Origin: an uncultured Bacteroidales bacterium
GTDB lineage: Bacteria; Bacteroidota; Bacteroidia; Bacteroidales; Muribaculaceae
Direction: 5' to 3'
Length of the DNA stretch: 54,874 nucleotides
Assembly: GCA_902776835.1 (NCBI GenBank)
Contig: CACYRK010000034.1
Coordinates: 1-54,874 of the forward strand
A program made the position numbers and the translations under genes. The notes beneath the pieces were generated by a model that was not told where the DNA came from, did not search any database, and worked only from the letters and a program-made list of their open reading frames with translations. Below, in pieces: positions 34,569-41,382 of this stretch (position 1 is the first letter of the stretch; every line of letters starts with the position of its first letter).

Positions 34569-35570
34569 ATGAAACGACTTCTCACCATATTACTCATCTT
34601 CGCCCTGGGGCTGCAACCGGCCTTGGAAGGCATCGTGATTGACACCGATGTGGCACAATTCTCGCTCAGCACGGCCTTTACCGCACAGGCCAAGAGCAAG
34701 AAGAAAAAAAGCAAGAAAAACAAGAAAAAGAGCAACAAGAAGAGCAAGCAGGCCAAGAAAGACAAGGGCAAGCAGGGTAAAAAGGGCAACAACGCCGCCG
34801 CCTCCAAGTCAAACACGCCGGCTCCCACGCCTCTTATCGGCAACACCTCGCAGCATGGCTCCGCGGGCCGCAACAGCGACCTCGTGAAGGTTGACATCCC
34901 CCGCGGCATGGTCAACCAAACGGTGCGCTACAAGGCCATCACCGTGTATTTCAACAAGCAACTGCACATCCCCAACTGCGTGGCCTACGAACTGACCAAC
35001 ACCATGGTGGCGATGGCCGACGCTCCCGATGCCGAGAAGCGCAAAAACTACAATTTCAGCCGCGACAACAACGTGCCCGGCTGCCCCGACTGGGGCGACT
35101 ACCGCGGCAGCGGATATACACGCGGACACATGGCACCCGCCATGGACATGCGCTGGGACAAGCAGGTGATGAAGGAGTGCTTCTACATGACCAACATGTG
35201 CCCACAAGAGGCAAAACTCAATAATGAGGGATGGCGCAAACTCGAGGAGAGCGTGCACCGCTGGGCACGCCGCGACGGCCGCATCATCGTCTTCACCGGG
35301 CCCATCATGGGCAGCAAGCCCGCCACCATAGGCAAGTCCACCAAGGGCATCGCCGTACCCAGCGCATTCTACAAGGTGCTGTACGCACCACAGCAGGGAC
35401 GCGCCATAGCGTTTATCTACAACAACCAGCCCTGCTCAGGAAGCATCGACCGCTACGCCGTCAGCATCGAGGAGGTGCAGCGGCGCACGGGTCTGCAGTT
35501 CCTAACCACGCTGCCCAGCGCCACACGCAACAGCCTGCTCAAGCAGTGCAAAATCAATGATTGGAAATAA
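34569..35570 (+). CDS. Secreted NUC-family endonuclease with lysine-rich region (second of three)
   Basis: A 333-residue NucA-type nuclease with an N-terminal signal-like segment (MKRLLTILLIFALGL). Residues about 38-85 are almost entirely Lys, Ser, Gly and Asn (KSKKKKSKKNKKKSNKKS), which could bind nucleic acid or the cell surface. The nuclease domain follows: GYTRGHMAPAMDMRWDKQ and FYMTNMCPQEAKLNNEGW. It is closely related to the third copy (shared TVRYKAITVYFNK and ADAPDAEKR blocks). The signal-peptide cleavage site is unclear. Confidence 0.88.
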   Translation: MKRLLTILLIFALGLQPALEGIVIDTDVAQFSLSTAFTAQAKSKKKKSKKNKKKSNKKSKQAKKDKGKQGKKGNNAAASKSNTPAPTPLIGNTSQHGSAGRNSDLVKVDIPRGMVNQTVRYKAITVYFNKQLHIPNCVAYELTNTMVAMADAPDAEKRKNYNFSRDNNVPGCPDWGDYRGSGYTRGHMAPAMDMRWDKQVMKECFYMTNMCPQEAKLNNEGWRKLEESVHRWARRDGRIIVFTGPIMGSKPATIGKSTKGIAVPSAFYKVLYAPQQGRAIAFIYNNQPCSGSIDRYAVSIEEVQRRTGLQFLTTLPSATRNSLLKQCKINDWK

Positions 35571-35595
35571 CTCAACACACGATACACACATCGCT

Positions 35596-36486
35596 ATGAA
35601 ACGCTACATCTACCTTGCCGCCACGCTGCTGGCCGCCATCGCTACCATGGCCAGTTGCGATTCTGGCAACAAACAGCCGGCCAACGACACGCAGAACACC
35701 ACCGACACATTCTACTCGGCTGGCAACAACAAGAGAACCAACAACACCGGTGAGTATCAGTCGACGGGCGAAGCCGCCCTGCTCGATGTGGCCCTGCCGG
35801 CACATCTCGACAATGCCACGGTGCGCTACAAGGCCATCACCGTTTATTACAACAAGCGGCTGCGGATCCCCAACTGCGTGGCTTATGAGTTGACCAACAC
35901 GCAGGTGGCCATGGCCGACGCCCCCGACGCCGAGAAGCGCAACAACTACAACTTTAACCGCGACAACAAGGTGGCTGGCTGCCCCGACTGGTGGGAGTAT
36001 AAGGACACGGGCTATGACCGCGGGCACATGGCTCCGGCCATGGACATGCGCTGGAACCGCACCGCCATGGAACAGTGCTTCCTGATGACCAACATCTGCC
36101 CGCAAAATCACGACCTTAACGACGGTGAGTGGCGCCACATGGAGGAGGCCATTCACACGTGGGCTCGCAGCGCGGGTCGCCTGGTAATCTTCACTGGGCC
36201 CATCGTGGGGCAAAACGACACCAAGCGCACGGGCAAGCATCACGACATCGCCGTGCCACAGGCATTCTACAAGGTGGTGTACGCTCCCAAGCACGACAAG
36301 GCCATAGCCTTTATCTTCGACAACAAGAAGGCGCCCAACTCCTGGACCAACTATGCCACCACGATTCACGAGGTGGAGCGCCGCACCGGCATCAACTTCC
36401 TCGCCAGCCTGCCCGACGACGTGGAAACTGCCGTCGAGACGAAACAAAATATCAAAAACTGGCCAGCCTACTACCCCCGCCGCTGA
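35596..36486 (+). CDS. Lipoprotein NUC-family endonuclease (third of three)
   Basis: A 296-residue NucA-type nuclease. The ATG at 35596 gives a lipoprotein signal (LAAIATMASC), so it should be anchored in a membrane. The nuclease motif is GYDRGHMAPAMDMRWNRT, then FLMTNICPQNHDLNDGEW. It shares long blocks with the second copy, so the two arose by tandem duplication. The open frame overlaps the second gene if an earlier ATG (35557) were used, but the lipobox favours 35596. The small Imm32-like gene starts 36 bases later. Confidence 0.9.
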   Translation: MKRYIYLAATLLAAIATMASCDSGNKQPANDTQNTTDTFYSAGNNKRTNNTGEYQSTGEAALLDVALPAHLDNATVRYKAITVYYNKRLRIPNCVAYELTNTQVAMADAPDAEKRNNYNFNRDNKVAGCPDWWEYKDTGYDRGHMAPAMDMRWNRTAMEQCFLMTNICPQNHDLNDGEWRHMEEAIHTWARSAGRLVIFTGPIVGQNDTKRTGKHHDIAVPQAFYKVVYAPKHDKAIAFIFDNKKAPNSWTNYATTIHEVERRTGINFLASLPDDVETAVETKQNIKNWPAYYPRR

Positions 36487-36521
36487 CCATCAATCAGCCA
36501 ATAATCATTGCTTTTGATTCT

Positions 36522-36734
36522 ATGGAACTGGAATGGGATGACGGATTTGAGATTAGGGTGACTGCCGAGCATGGCGAGGTGGTGCTCAGCGCCAACCGTG
36601 CCGGCCTGCTGTCGCTGGCAAATCACCTCACGGCGCTGGCACGCGACAACACACCCGGAGCGCACATACACCTCGACGAGCACAATTCGCTCGAGGACGG
36701 CTCAACCGACCTGATAATCCAACGCATCGACTAA
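36522..36734 (+). CDS. Small Imm32-like protein
   Basis: A 70-residue acidic protein (MELEWDDGFEIRVTAEHGEV, LSANRAGLLSLANHLTALAR, AHIHLDEHNSLEDGSTDLII). The GLLSLANHL..LA and HIHLDE..SLE.GS.DLII blocks resemble Imm32, a small family found among immunity proteins of polymorphic toxin systems but also as stand-alone genes. It is the last gene before a terminator in the nuclease operon. Protection against one of the nucleases is only a hypothesis, and it lacks a signal peptide. Confidence 0.65.
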   Translation: MELEWDDGFEIRVTAEHGEVVLSANRAGLLSLANHLTALARDNTPGAHIHLDEHNSLEDGSTDLIIQRID

Positions 36735-36746
36735 CAAGCAATTCGC

Positions 36747-36770
36747 AGCCACACCAAACAGGCTGTGGCT
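36747..36770 (+). terminator. Terminator after the nuclease operon
   Basis: AGCCACA / TGTGGCT arms (36747-36753, 36764-36770) with a 10-base loop, followed by TTTG, 13 bases after the Imm32-like stop codon. Confidence 0.6.
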
Positions 36771-36816
36771 TTGCAACATCTGGCGATGGTGTGAATCATT
36801 GGCTATGGGTGAGACA

Positions 36817-36842
36817 ACATAAATCATCCACGAATTATCCAT
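36817..36842 (-). repeat. Left arm of a 26-bp inverted repeat pair
   Basis: This 26-base sequence (it begins ACATAAATCATCCACG) is the exact reverse complement of 37710-37735. The similarity extends outward (CTATGGG on both sides). The two arms bound a 0.9-kb AT-rich segment. Confidence 0.85.
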
Positions 36843-36912
36843 AATTCTTTTATGTGTAATTCTTTGAATCAGAAGAATTAGCAAGTTATTATTAATCAAA
36901 AAACACAAAACA

Positions 36913-37323
36913 ATGAGAAAGTATTTTTATCTTTTTTTCTTGACTCTATTTACCACAATGTCATTTACCCTTACTTCATGTGGCGACGATAATGATGAAC
37001 CTAATGGAGATGACAACGGAAATATCGTTGGCACTTGGAAAGTGGAAGTAATTGAAATTGACAACGATTGGTGGCAAGTGGATTATATTCGTTTTAATGA
37101 AAGTGGCACATATGAATCAGTTAGTGTTGTTAGTTACATGGGGGAGATTGACACCGAGAAAGATTATGGAACGTGGTCTAAAAAAGGAAATAAACTTACC
37201 ATAGATGGAAAAACTGGTACAATAAAGGAATTAAGTGGTAATAAACTGGTCCTGTATTATGAAAGCATAACTATCACTTATAAGAAGTGCGCCGACTCAG
37301 AACTGGACAGATACCTAAACTAA
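36913..37323 (+). CDS. Small lipoprotein, lipocalin-like
   Basis: A 136-residue lipoprotein with signal and lipobox (TMSFTLTSC), followed by an acidic linker (GDDNDEPNGDDNGN). The mature domain begins IVGTWKVEVIEIDNDWW and continues with alternating beta strands (YGTWSKKGNKLTIDGKTG), the pattern of lipocalin-like/DUF5004-type proteins of Bacteroidales. The ligand is unknown. Base composition is much more AT-rich than the nuclease genes on one side and the flavoprotein genes on the other, and it lies inside the inverted-repeat-bounded segment. Confidence 0.75.
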   Translation: MRKYFYLFFLTLFTTMSFTLTSCGDDNDEPNGDDNGNIVGTWKVEVIEIDNDWWQVDYIRFNESGTYESVSVVSYMGEIDTEKDYGTWSKKGNKLTIDGKTGTIKELSGNKLVLYYESITITYKKCADSELDRYLN

Positions 37324-37379
37324 AATGTATTACACTAAAAACTGAAGTCCTGCAACATCCAGGGTGACCTTCGAATGAT

Positions 37380-37600
37380 GCAATGTATTTGGTAATAAGG
37401 AGTTATAATGGGGATAAGGTATTGAGGCCGAGGAGAGTCGAAGATTGTTGATGAAGAAGTTCGTCTTCGACGCACTTCAATCTTGCTCCATCGACCAAGC
37501 GGCGAGGGTCTTCGACCCTCTTGCATGGTCCTATATATAAAGTCGGGGCTCCGCCCCAACTGCATGTTCCAAGCAATTCGCTACAGAATATCCCCACTCC
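37380..37600. repeat. Structured non-coding repeat with several hairpins
   Basis: Contains GAGGGTC-TTC-GACCCTC (37505-37521) and GGGGC-TCC-GCCCC short hairpins, plus the alternating CGAAGATT / AATCTTG and TTCGTCTTCGACG segments. Short open frames on the minus strand run through it, but their products (for example IGPCKRVEDPRRLVDGARL) look like translated repeat rather than protein. I recall similar segments scattered in Bacteroidales intergenic regions. Bases 37324-37379 and 37601-37658 hold nothing recognisable. Confidence 0.45.
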
Positions 37601-37658
37601 AAAAAGGGATTATGAAGTGACTGAACATCTGAGGGTGTTATGATTTTAACACGAATAG

Positions 37659-37735
37659 CCACGAATTATCCATTAATTATTTGATTTTAAAACAATTACC
37701 ATATAATTAATGGATAATTCGTGGATGATTTATGT
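37659..37735. repeat. Perfect 22-bp palindromic repeat, overlapping the right arm of the 26-bp inverted repeat
   Basis: 37659-37680 (CCACGAATTATCCATTAATT...) and 37703-37724 are exact reverse complements around a 22-base AT-rich loop. The last 26 bases (37710-37735) are the inverted copy of 36817-36842. Related sequence occurs at about 520-598. Confidence 0.85.
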
Positions 37736-37801
37736 TTACCCCCATAGACATTGCAAAATTCAAGGACCATCCTGGGGCGCCAGCGCCTGGAGCGCAGTGG
37801 C

Positions 37802-38425
37802 TTAACGGATGAAGTGGGTGCCTTGCCACGGCTCTCGGGCCGGGTACTGGGGCTCGCCGTCGGCGTGGATTTTGCGCAGCAGGAAGGCCATGTTGTCGGC
37901 CAGGGTGCGCATCGTCTGCATACCCTCGGCGTCGAGCGTGGCCTCGCCAGGCTGAAGTCCGTAGACGATGTTCCAGTACTGGCTGGTGACGATGGGCATA
38001 TTGACCATCTGGAACGGCATGGTAAGTGTCTGGAAGGCCGACGTGCCGCCACCGCGACGACACACCGCCACCGCGGCTGCCGGCTTGTTCTCAAACAGCG
38101 CAGTTGCCGAGTAGAGCATGCGCTGCACCAGCGACAGCGCCGCGCCCGTTGGCTCGCCATAATAAACAGGCGACCCGATGACAAAGGCGTCGGCCGTAGC
38201 CATCTTCTCAATCACGCGGTTGCAGATGTCATCGTCAAAGATGCAGCGGCCCAGGTTACGGATGGCGCACTGATTGCACGCTATGCAACTGCGCACGGGC
38301 TTTGCGCCAACCTGCACTAGTTCGGCCTCGATGCCGTTTTTCTCGAGTTGGCGCGCCATCTCATTAAGCGCCGCCGTCGTGTTGCCATCGACGCGCGGTC
38401 CAGCATTCACAAGTAAAACTTTCAT
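37802..38425 (-). CDS. NADPH-dependent FMN reductase / flavodoxin-like protein
   Basis: A 207-residue cytoplasmic flavodoxin-fold protein. The N terminus has the phosphate-binding loop (LLVNAGPRVDGNTTAALNEM). A Cys motif (CIACNQCAIRNLGRC) follows, then the flavin-contact block VIGSPVYYGEPTGAALSLVQ and VCRRGGGTSAFQTL. This matches the iron-sulfur-flavoprotein-like branch of multimeric flavodoxin WrbA-type reductases. The four Cys may bind a cluster. The gene stands alone, 59 bases downstream of the exonuclease gene on the same strand. Confidence 0.85.
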   Translation of the reverse strand: MKVLLVNAGPRVDGNTTAALNEMARQLEKNGIEAELVQVGAKPVRSCIACNQCAIRNLGRCIFDDDICNRVIEKMATADAFVIGSPVYYGEPTGAALSLVQRMLYSATALFENKPAAAVAVCRRGGGTSAFQTLTMPFQMVNMPIVTSQYWNIVYGLQPGEATLDAEGMQTMRTLADNMAFLLRKIHADGEPQYPAREPWQGTHFIR

Positions 38426-38484
38426 AACAATACCTATTTAATAAGTGTTCAAATCGCTACATATTCTCCCCCATAGCGTTACGG

Positions 38485-39003
38485 TTACATGATAGCCAAG
38501 GCTATGGCGGCACAGGCTTCGGCGTCGGCCAGCGCGTGGTGGTGGTTGCGCAGGTCGAAACCGCAGGCTGCCGCCACGGTGTGCAGTTTGCAATTGGGCA
38601 GCGTGCGCCGAAAGTGGCGGCGCGCCGCAGCCAGCGTGTCGAGGAAGATATAGTCGGGATAGTCCATCTGGTACACACGGAACACCGAGCGCAGACAGCC
38701 CTCGTCGAAACGCGCGTTGTGTGCCACCAGCGGCACCGCGGCGGGATGCTCGTAGGTAGCCGCGATGAGGCGCTCTACCTCGGCCCACACCGTGGGGAAC
38801 ACCGGCGAGTTGCAGGTGTCGCGCGACGACAGGCCATGTATGCGCCGGTTCCAAAAACTGTAGTACTCAGGCTCGGGGTGGATTAGGCTGTAGTACGAGT
38901 CCACCACCTCGCCGTCGCGCACCAGCACCACGCCCACCGAGCACACGCTGCTCAAGTGTTGGTTGGCCGTCTCAAAATCAATGGCAACAAAGTCATTCAG
39001 CAT
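38485..39003 (-). CDS. DnaQ-like DEDDh 3'-5' exonuclease
   Basis: A 172-residue exonuclease of the RNase T/DnaQ superfamily. The acidic residues are in FVAIDFETANQHLSSVCSVG (Exo I), LVAHNARFDEGCLRSVF (Exo II) and HHALADAEACAAIALAI (Exo III, with the His of DEDDh). Length fits a stand-alone exonuclease, not a polymerase subunit. The substrate, DNA or RNA ends, cannot be told. It is 29 bases downstream of the flavin reductase gene. Confidence 0.9.
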   Translation of the reverse strand: MLNDFVAIDFETANQHLSSVCSVGVVLVRDGEVVDSYYSLIHPEPEYYSFWNRRIHGLSSRDTCNSPVFPTVWAEVERLIAATYEHPAAVPLVAHNARFDEGCLRSVFRVYQMDYPDYIFLDTLAAARRHFRRTLPNCKLHTVAAACGFDLRNHHHALADAEACAAIALAIM

Positions 39004-39032
39004 AATCTACAGCCAGTTGAGCCAATGTGGCA

Positions 39033-39596
39033 TCACTTCAGTTGGTTACCGTCGGCGAAGGCGTGGCCCACGCTGTTGCCCAGGGCCATGTAGCCGTGGT
39101 GCACCGGGTCGTAGGTGATGATGCCCATCTTCTCCACGTCGGGGTTGCCGTCCTCGGCAAGATATTCCTCGCGGCACAGGATGTTCACGATTTCAGCCAC
39201 CAGGTAGTAGCCGCTCGAGTCCTTGTCGATTTCGCGCTTCACGCGGCACTCCAGCGTCATGGGGAAGTCGGTGAACAGCGGTGCGTTGACGCTTGGTGCC
39301 TTCTCGATGGCCCAGCCAGTGCGCTCCATCTTGTCGGGCGTGGTACGCCCGCTGGTGATGCCCACATAGTCGGCAGCCACCATGGTGTCACGGGTGGCAA
39401 AGGTGACGGTAAACTCAGGATTTGCGGCAAGGTTGTCGGTCGTGGCGTGCGAGCCCAGCGAGATGACGATTTCTTTCATGTCCCACTGGCCGCCCCAGGC
39501 GGCGTTCATGGCGTTGGCCTTACCATCCTTGTCGTAGGTGCCGATGATGAGCACCGGTTGTGGAAGCATCCACGGATTTGCTTTAAAACTCTTCAT
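39033..39596 (-). CDS. Flavin reductase family protein (FMN-binding split barrel)
   Basis: A 187-residue protein with the flavin reductase-like split barrel: PQPVLIIGTYDKDGKANAMN, WDMKEIVISLGSHATTDNL, FTVTFATRDTMVAADYVGI. Such proteins reduce FMN or use bound flavin to reduce other compounds. The MNAAWGG block is typical of the Bacteroidota and Firmicutes branch. It follows the TIGR04076-like gene by 12 bases and belongs to the 41166-to-38485 run of minus-strand genes. Confidence 0.9.
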   Translation of the reverse strand: MKSFKANPWMLPQPVLIIGTYDKDGKANAMNAAWGGQWDMKEIVISLGSHATTDNLAANPEFTVTFATRDTMVAADYVGITSGRTTPDKMERTGWAIEKAPSVNAPLFTDFPMTLECRVKREIDKDSSGYYLVAEIVNILCREEYLAEDGNPDVEKMGIITYDPVHHGYMALGNSVGHAFADGNQLK

Positions 39597-39608
39597 TGTG
39601 TTGTATTT

Positions 39609-39914
39609 TTAGTCGTTAATAACTTCGATATAGAAACTCACGGGCCTGAAGCCGTCGTTGCAACTGATCATGGCGCTCATGGGATTGCGCATCCAGCCAT
39701 CGAAGAAGTTGCCCTCGCCACGTGCCAATGCCTCGACAAATTCGCGCATCACCCCCCATGCCGACGGGCACATGCCCTCGGGCCGACGGCCGTCCTCCGA
39801 AATCCATTGCTGCCCCATCGTCACGTCGCAGGTGTGCTCGATGGCGTTCTCGTATTGCGCCATCAGGTCGGGGTACTCGGTCTGCCGCACGGCAGTGATT
39901 CGCACGCGATTCAT
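39609..39914 (-). CDS. TIGR04076-like small protein
   Basis: A 101-residue protein (VRITAVRQTEYPDLMAQYEN, CPSAWGVMREFVEALARGE, GWMRNPMSAMISCNDGFRPV). The C...P.aW and the Cys-Asn-Asp-Gly-.-Arg-Pro-Val end fit the TIGR04076 family of anaerobes. Its function is unknown. Two conserved Cys suggest a redox or metal role. Its ATG overlaps the stop codon of the small membrane protein gene (ATGA). Confidence 0.8.
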   Translation of the reverse strand: MNRVRITAVRQTEYPDLMAQYENAIEHTCDVTMGQQWISEDGRRPEGMCPSAWGVMREFVEALARGEGNFFDGWMRNPMSAMISCNDGFRPVSFYIEVIND

Positions 39915-40105
39915 GACTCAGGCTGTTTTTCGGTGGACACCTCGGCCTTGGCGGCCTCCTCGGCGGCGGCCTTCGCGGCCTTTTGGCGTTTCTTTTTCTT
40001 CATCTCGTAAAACAGCGATATTACCCCCAGCAGCACGCCCAGCACGGCCACCAGCAGCGTAATCAAGTCGTAATTGTGCTTGGCAAAATCAATGAGTGAG
40101 TCCAT
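39911..40105 (-). CDS. Small membrane protein with basic/Ala-rich tail
   Basis: A 64-residue protein. The ATG at 40105 (MDSLIDFAKHNYDLITLL) is preferred because it follows the carbonic anhydrase stop by 19 bases. One membrane segment (LITLLVAVLGVLLGVISLFY) is followed by a charged helix (EMKKKKRQKAAKAAAEEAAK). The family is not recognised. Its stop overlaps the TIGR04076-like start, evidence that it is translated. Confidence 0.65.
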   Translation of the reverse strand: MDSLIDFAKHNYDLITLLVAVLGVLLGVISLFYEMKKKKRQKAAKAAAEEAAKAEVSTEKQPES

Positions 40106-40124
40106 AATTGTGCGTCGCCGTTTG

Positions 40125-40667
40125 TCAGTTGATTTCCTCCAGTTCACCGGTAACGGTGTCGATAATAAAGCCGCGCACGGTCACATCGGCGGGCACGAGC
40201 GGGTGGTTGCGTATTGTTGCCACCGTTTTTCGCACCGACTCGGGCGTGTCCTTGAACCCCTCCAGCCAGTGGTCGAGGTCGATGCCGCAGTGACGCATGG
40301 TCTCGAGCGTGTCCTTGCTTATGCCTCGCTGCGTCATCTCGCCATAGAAGTGGTCGAAACTCATGTGGCAGGCTCCGCACTGCGTGTGCGCCACCACCAT
40401 CACCTCATTGACGTGAAGTTCATAGATCGCCACGATGAGGCTGCGCATCGCCGAGTCGAACGGCGAAATCACCAGCGCTCCGGCATTTTTGATAATCTTC
40501 GCGTCGCCATTTCGCAACCCCAGGGCGGCCGGCAGCAGTTCGGTCAGCCGCGTGTCCATGCAGGCGAGCACCGCCAGTTGCTTGGCGGGGTATTTGTCGG
40601 CGCGATACTTCTCGTAGCCACGCTGGGCCACAAACTCCTTGTTATACTCAATAATCTGGTCAATCAT
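40125..40667 (-). CDS. Beta-class carbonic anhydrase
   Basis: A 180-residue zinc enzyme interconverting CO2 and bicarbonate. Zinc ligands are in LACMDTRL (CxDxR) and VVAHTQCGACHMSF (HxxC). GLRNGDAKIIKNAGALVI is the usual dimer/active-site strand. It belongs to the compact clade seen in anaerobes and Gram-positives. Its start overlaps the end of the Nim-like gene by eight bases. Confidence 0.92.
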   Translation of the reverse strand: MIDQIIEYNKEFVAQRGYEKYRADKYPAKQLAVLACMDTRLTELLPAALGLRNGDAKIIKNAGALVISPFDSAMRSLIVAIYELHVNEVMVVAHTQCGACHMSFDHFYGEMTQRGISKDTLETMRHCGIDLDHWLEGFKDTPESVRKTVATIRNHPLVPADVTVRGFIIDTVTGELEEIN

Positions 40668-41166
40668 GTGTTATGTTGTGTTTTCGCGTTAATTCGATGG
40701 CTTGTTTTCCCGTAAGATGCTCGATACTGAACTCGACGACATGCATGTGTGCCAACCCCTTGTCGAGTTCACGCTCCAGGGCAGGCTCGTCGTCTGGGTT
40801 ATAGCGCGCCCCGAGCCACCGGGCTGCCTCGCGCTTCTCGGCGGGGTCGTCGACGATGCGCACGCGCCCGAAGGCTATCACGCTGCGGAAGTAGGTGGTA
40901 AACTCGTCGGGGTGCACCTCGTCGGTATCGACGACGCAAAACGACGCCTTGTCGCACTGCCTGATAGCGTCAACCTTGTGGCCCGCCAGCGCGCTGTGGA
41001 AAAACAGTTTGCCGTCGGCATAGACGTAACTCAGCGGCACAGCGTAGGGGTAGCCGTCGTCGCCCAGCACGGCCAGTGTGCCCGACGTGGCGCGCTCAAG
41101 CACCGCCACACTGTCGGCCTGGCTCAGTTGCTGAGCCTTGCGTCGCATCTCACGAAATTGTGTCAT
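40660..41166 (-). CDS. Pyridoxamine 5'-phosphate oxidase-like flavoprotein, Nim-related
   Basis: A 168-residue split-barrel flavoprotein. The N-terminal FREMRRKAQQLSQADSVAVL, then GTLAVLGDDGYPYAVPLSYV and KLFFHSALAGHKVDAIRQ match the family that includes 5-nitroimidazole resistance proteins NimA-J. The His of ALAGHK is in the position of the pyruvate-modified His71 of NimA. Most chromosomal members are not proven resistance genes. It is the first gene of the minus-strand run ending at 38485, driven by a promoter inside a repeat. Confidence 0.85.
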   Translation of the reverse strand: MTQFREMRRKAQQLSQADSVAVLERATSGTLAVLGDDGYPYAVPLSYVYADGKLFFHSALAGHKVDAIRQCDKASFCVVDTDEVHPDEFTTYFRSVIAFGRVRIVDDPAEKREAARWLGARYNPDDEPALERELDKGLAHMHVVEFSIEHLTGKQAIELTRKHNITHD

Positions 41167-41189
41167 AATTATAACAATCTTTCAGTATG

Positions 41190-41221
41190 CAAAGTTACGA
41201 TTAAGCGAGCGAAAAGCCAAA
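41190..41221 (-). promoter_or_regulatory. Promoter of the Nim-like/carbonic anhydrase operon
   Basis: On the minus strand TTTG (41221-41218), a 20-base spacer and TAACTTTG (41197-41190), 23 bases before the start codon. Both elements lie within a repeat. Confidence 0.75.
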
Positions 41222-41286
41222 TTTATTTGGACTTTTCCGAGCGTGAGTAACTTAGACCGAAGGTCAACGTTACGATTAAGCGAGCG
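41190..41286. repeat. Structured intergenic repeat with direct and inverted copies
   Basis: GTTACGATTAAGCGAGCG occurs at 41194-41211 and again at 41269-41286. Between them AAAAGCCAAAT / ATTTGGACTTTT form a hairpin and CGAGCGTGAGTAACTT is a partial inverted copy. Confidence 0.7.
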
Positions 41287-41313
41287 GAAAAACAGCAGGT
41301 ACAATATTAGGGC

Positions 41314-41355
41314 TTCCGCTGGTTATAGGACCAAAAGTGGCTATAACCAGCGGAA
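41314..41355. repeat. 15-bp inverted repeat hairpin
   Basis: TTCCGCTGGTTATAG and CTATAACCAGCGGAA pair perfectly around a 12-base loop and are followed by CCTGTTTTTTT on the plus strand. No plus-strand gene lies upstream, so it is either a terminator for the minus-strand redox operon read the other way or a dispersed repeat. The same right-arm motif recurs at 54418-54433. Confidence 0.65.
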
Positions 41356-41382
41356 ACCTGTTTTTTTGTATGCCGAGTGGCG

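Noticed and set aside
37335..37597. Minus-strand frames in the hairpin-rich segment
   Set aside because: The translations follow the hairpin repeats (RVEDPRRLVDGARLKCVEDE) and have no promoter or homologous domain. A structured repeat is more likely.
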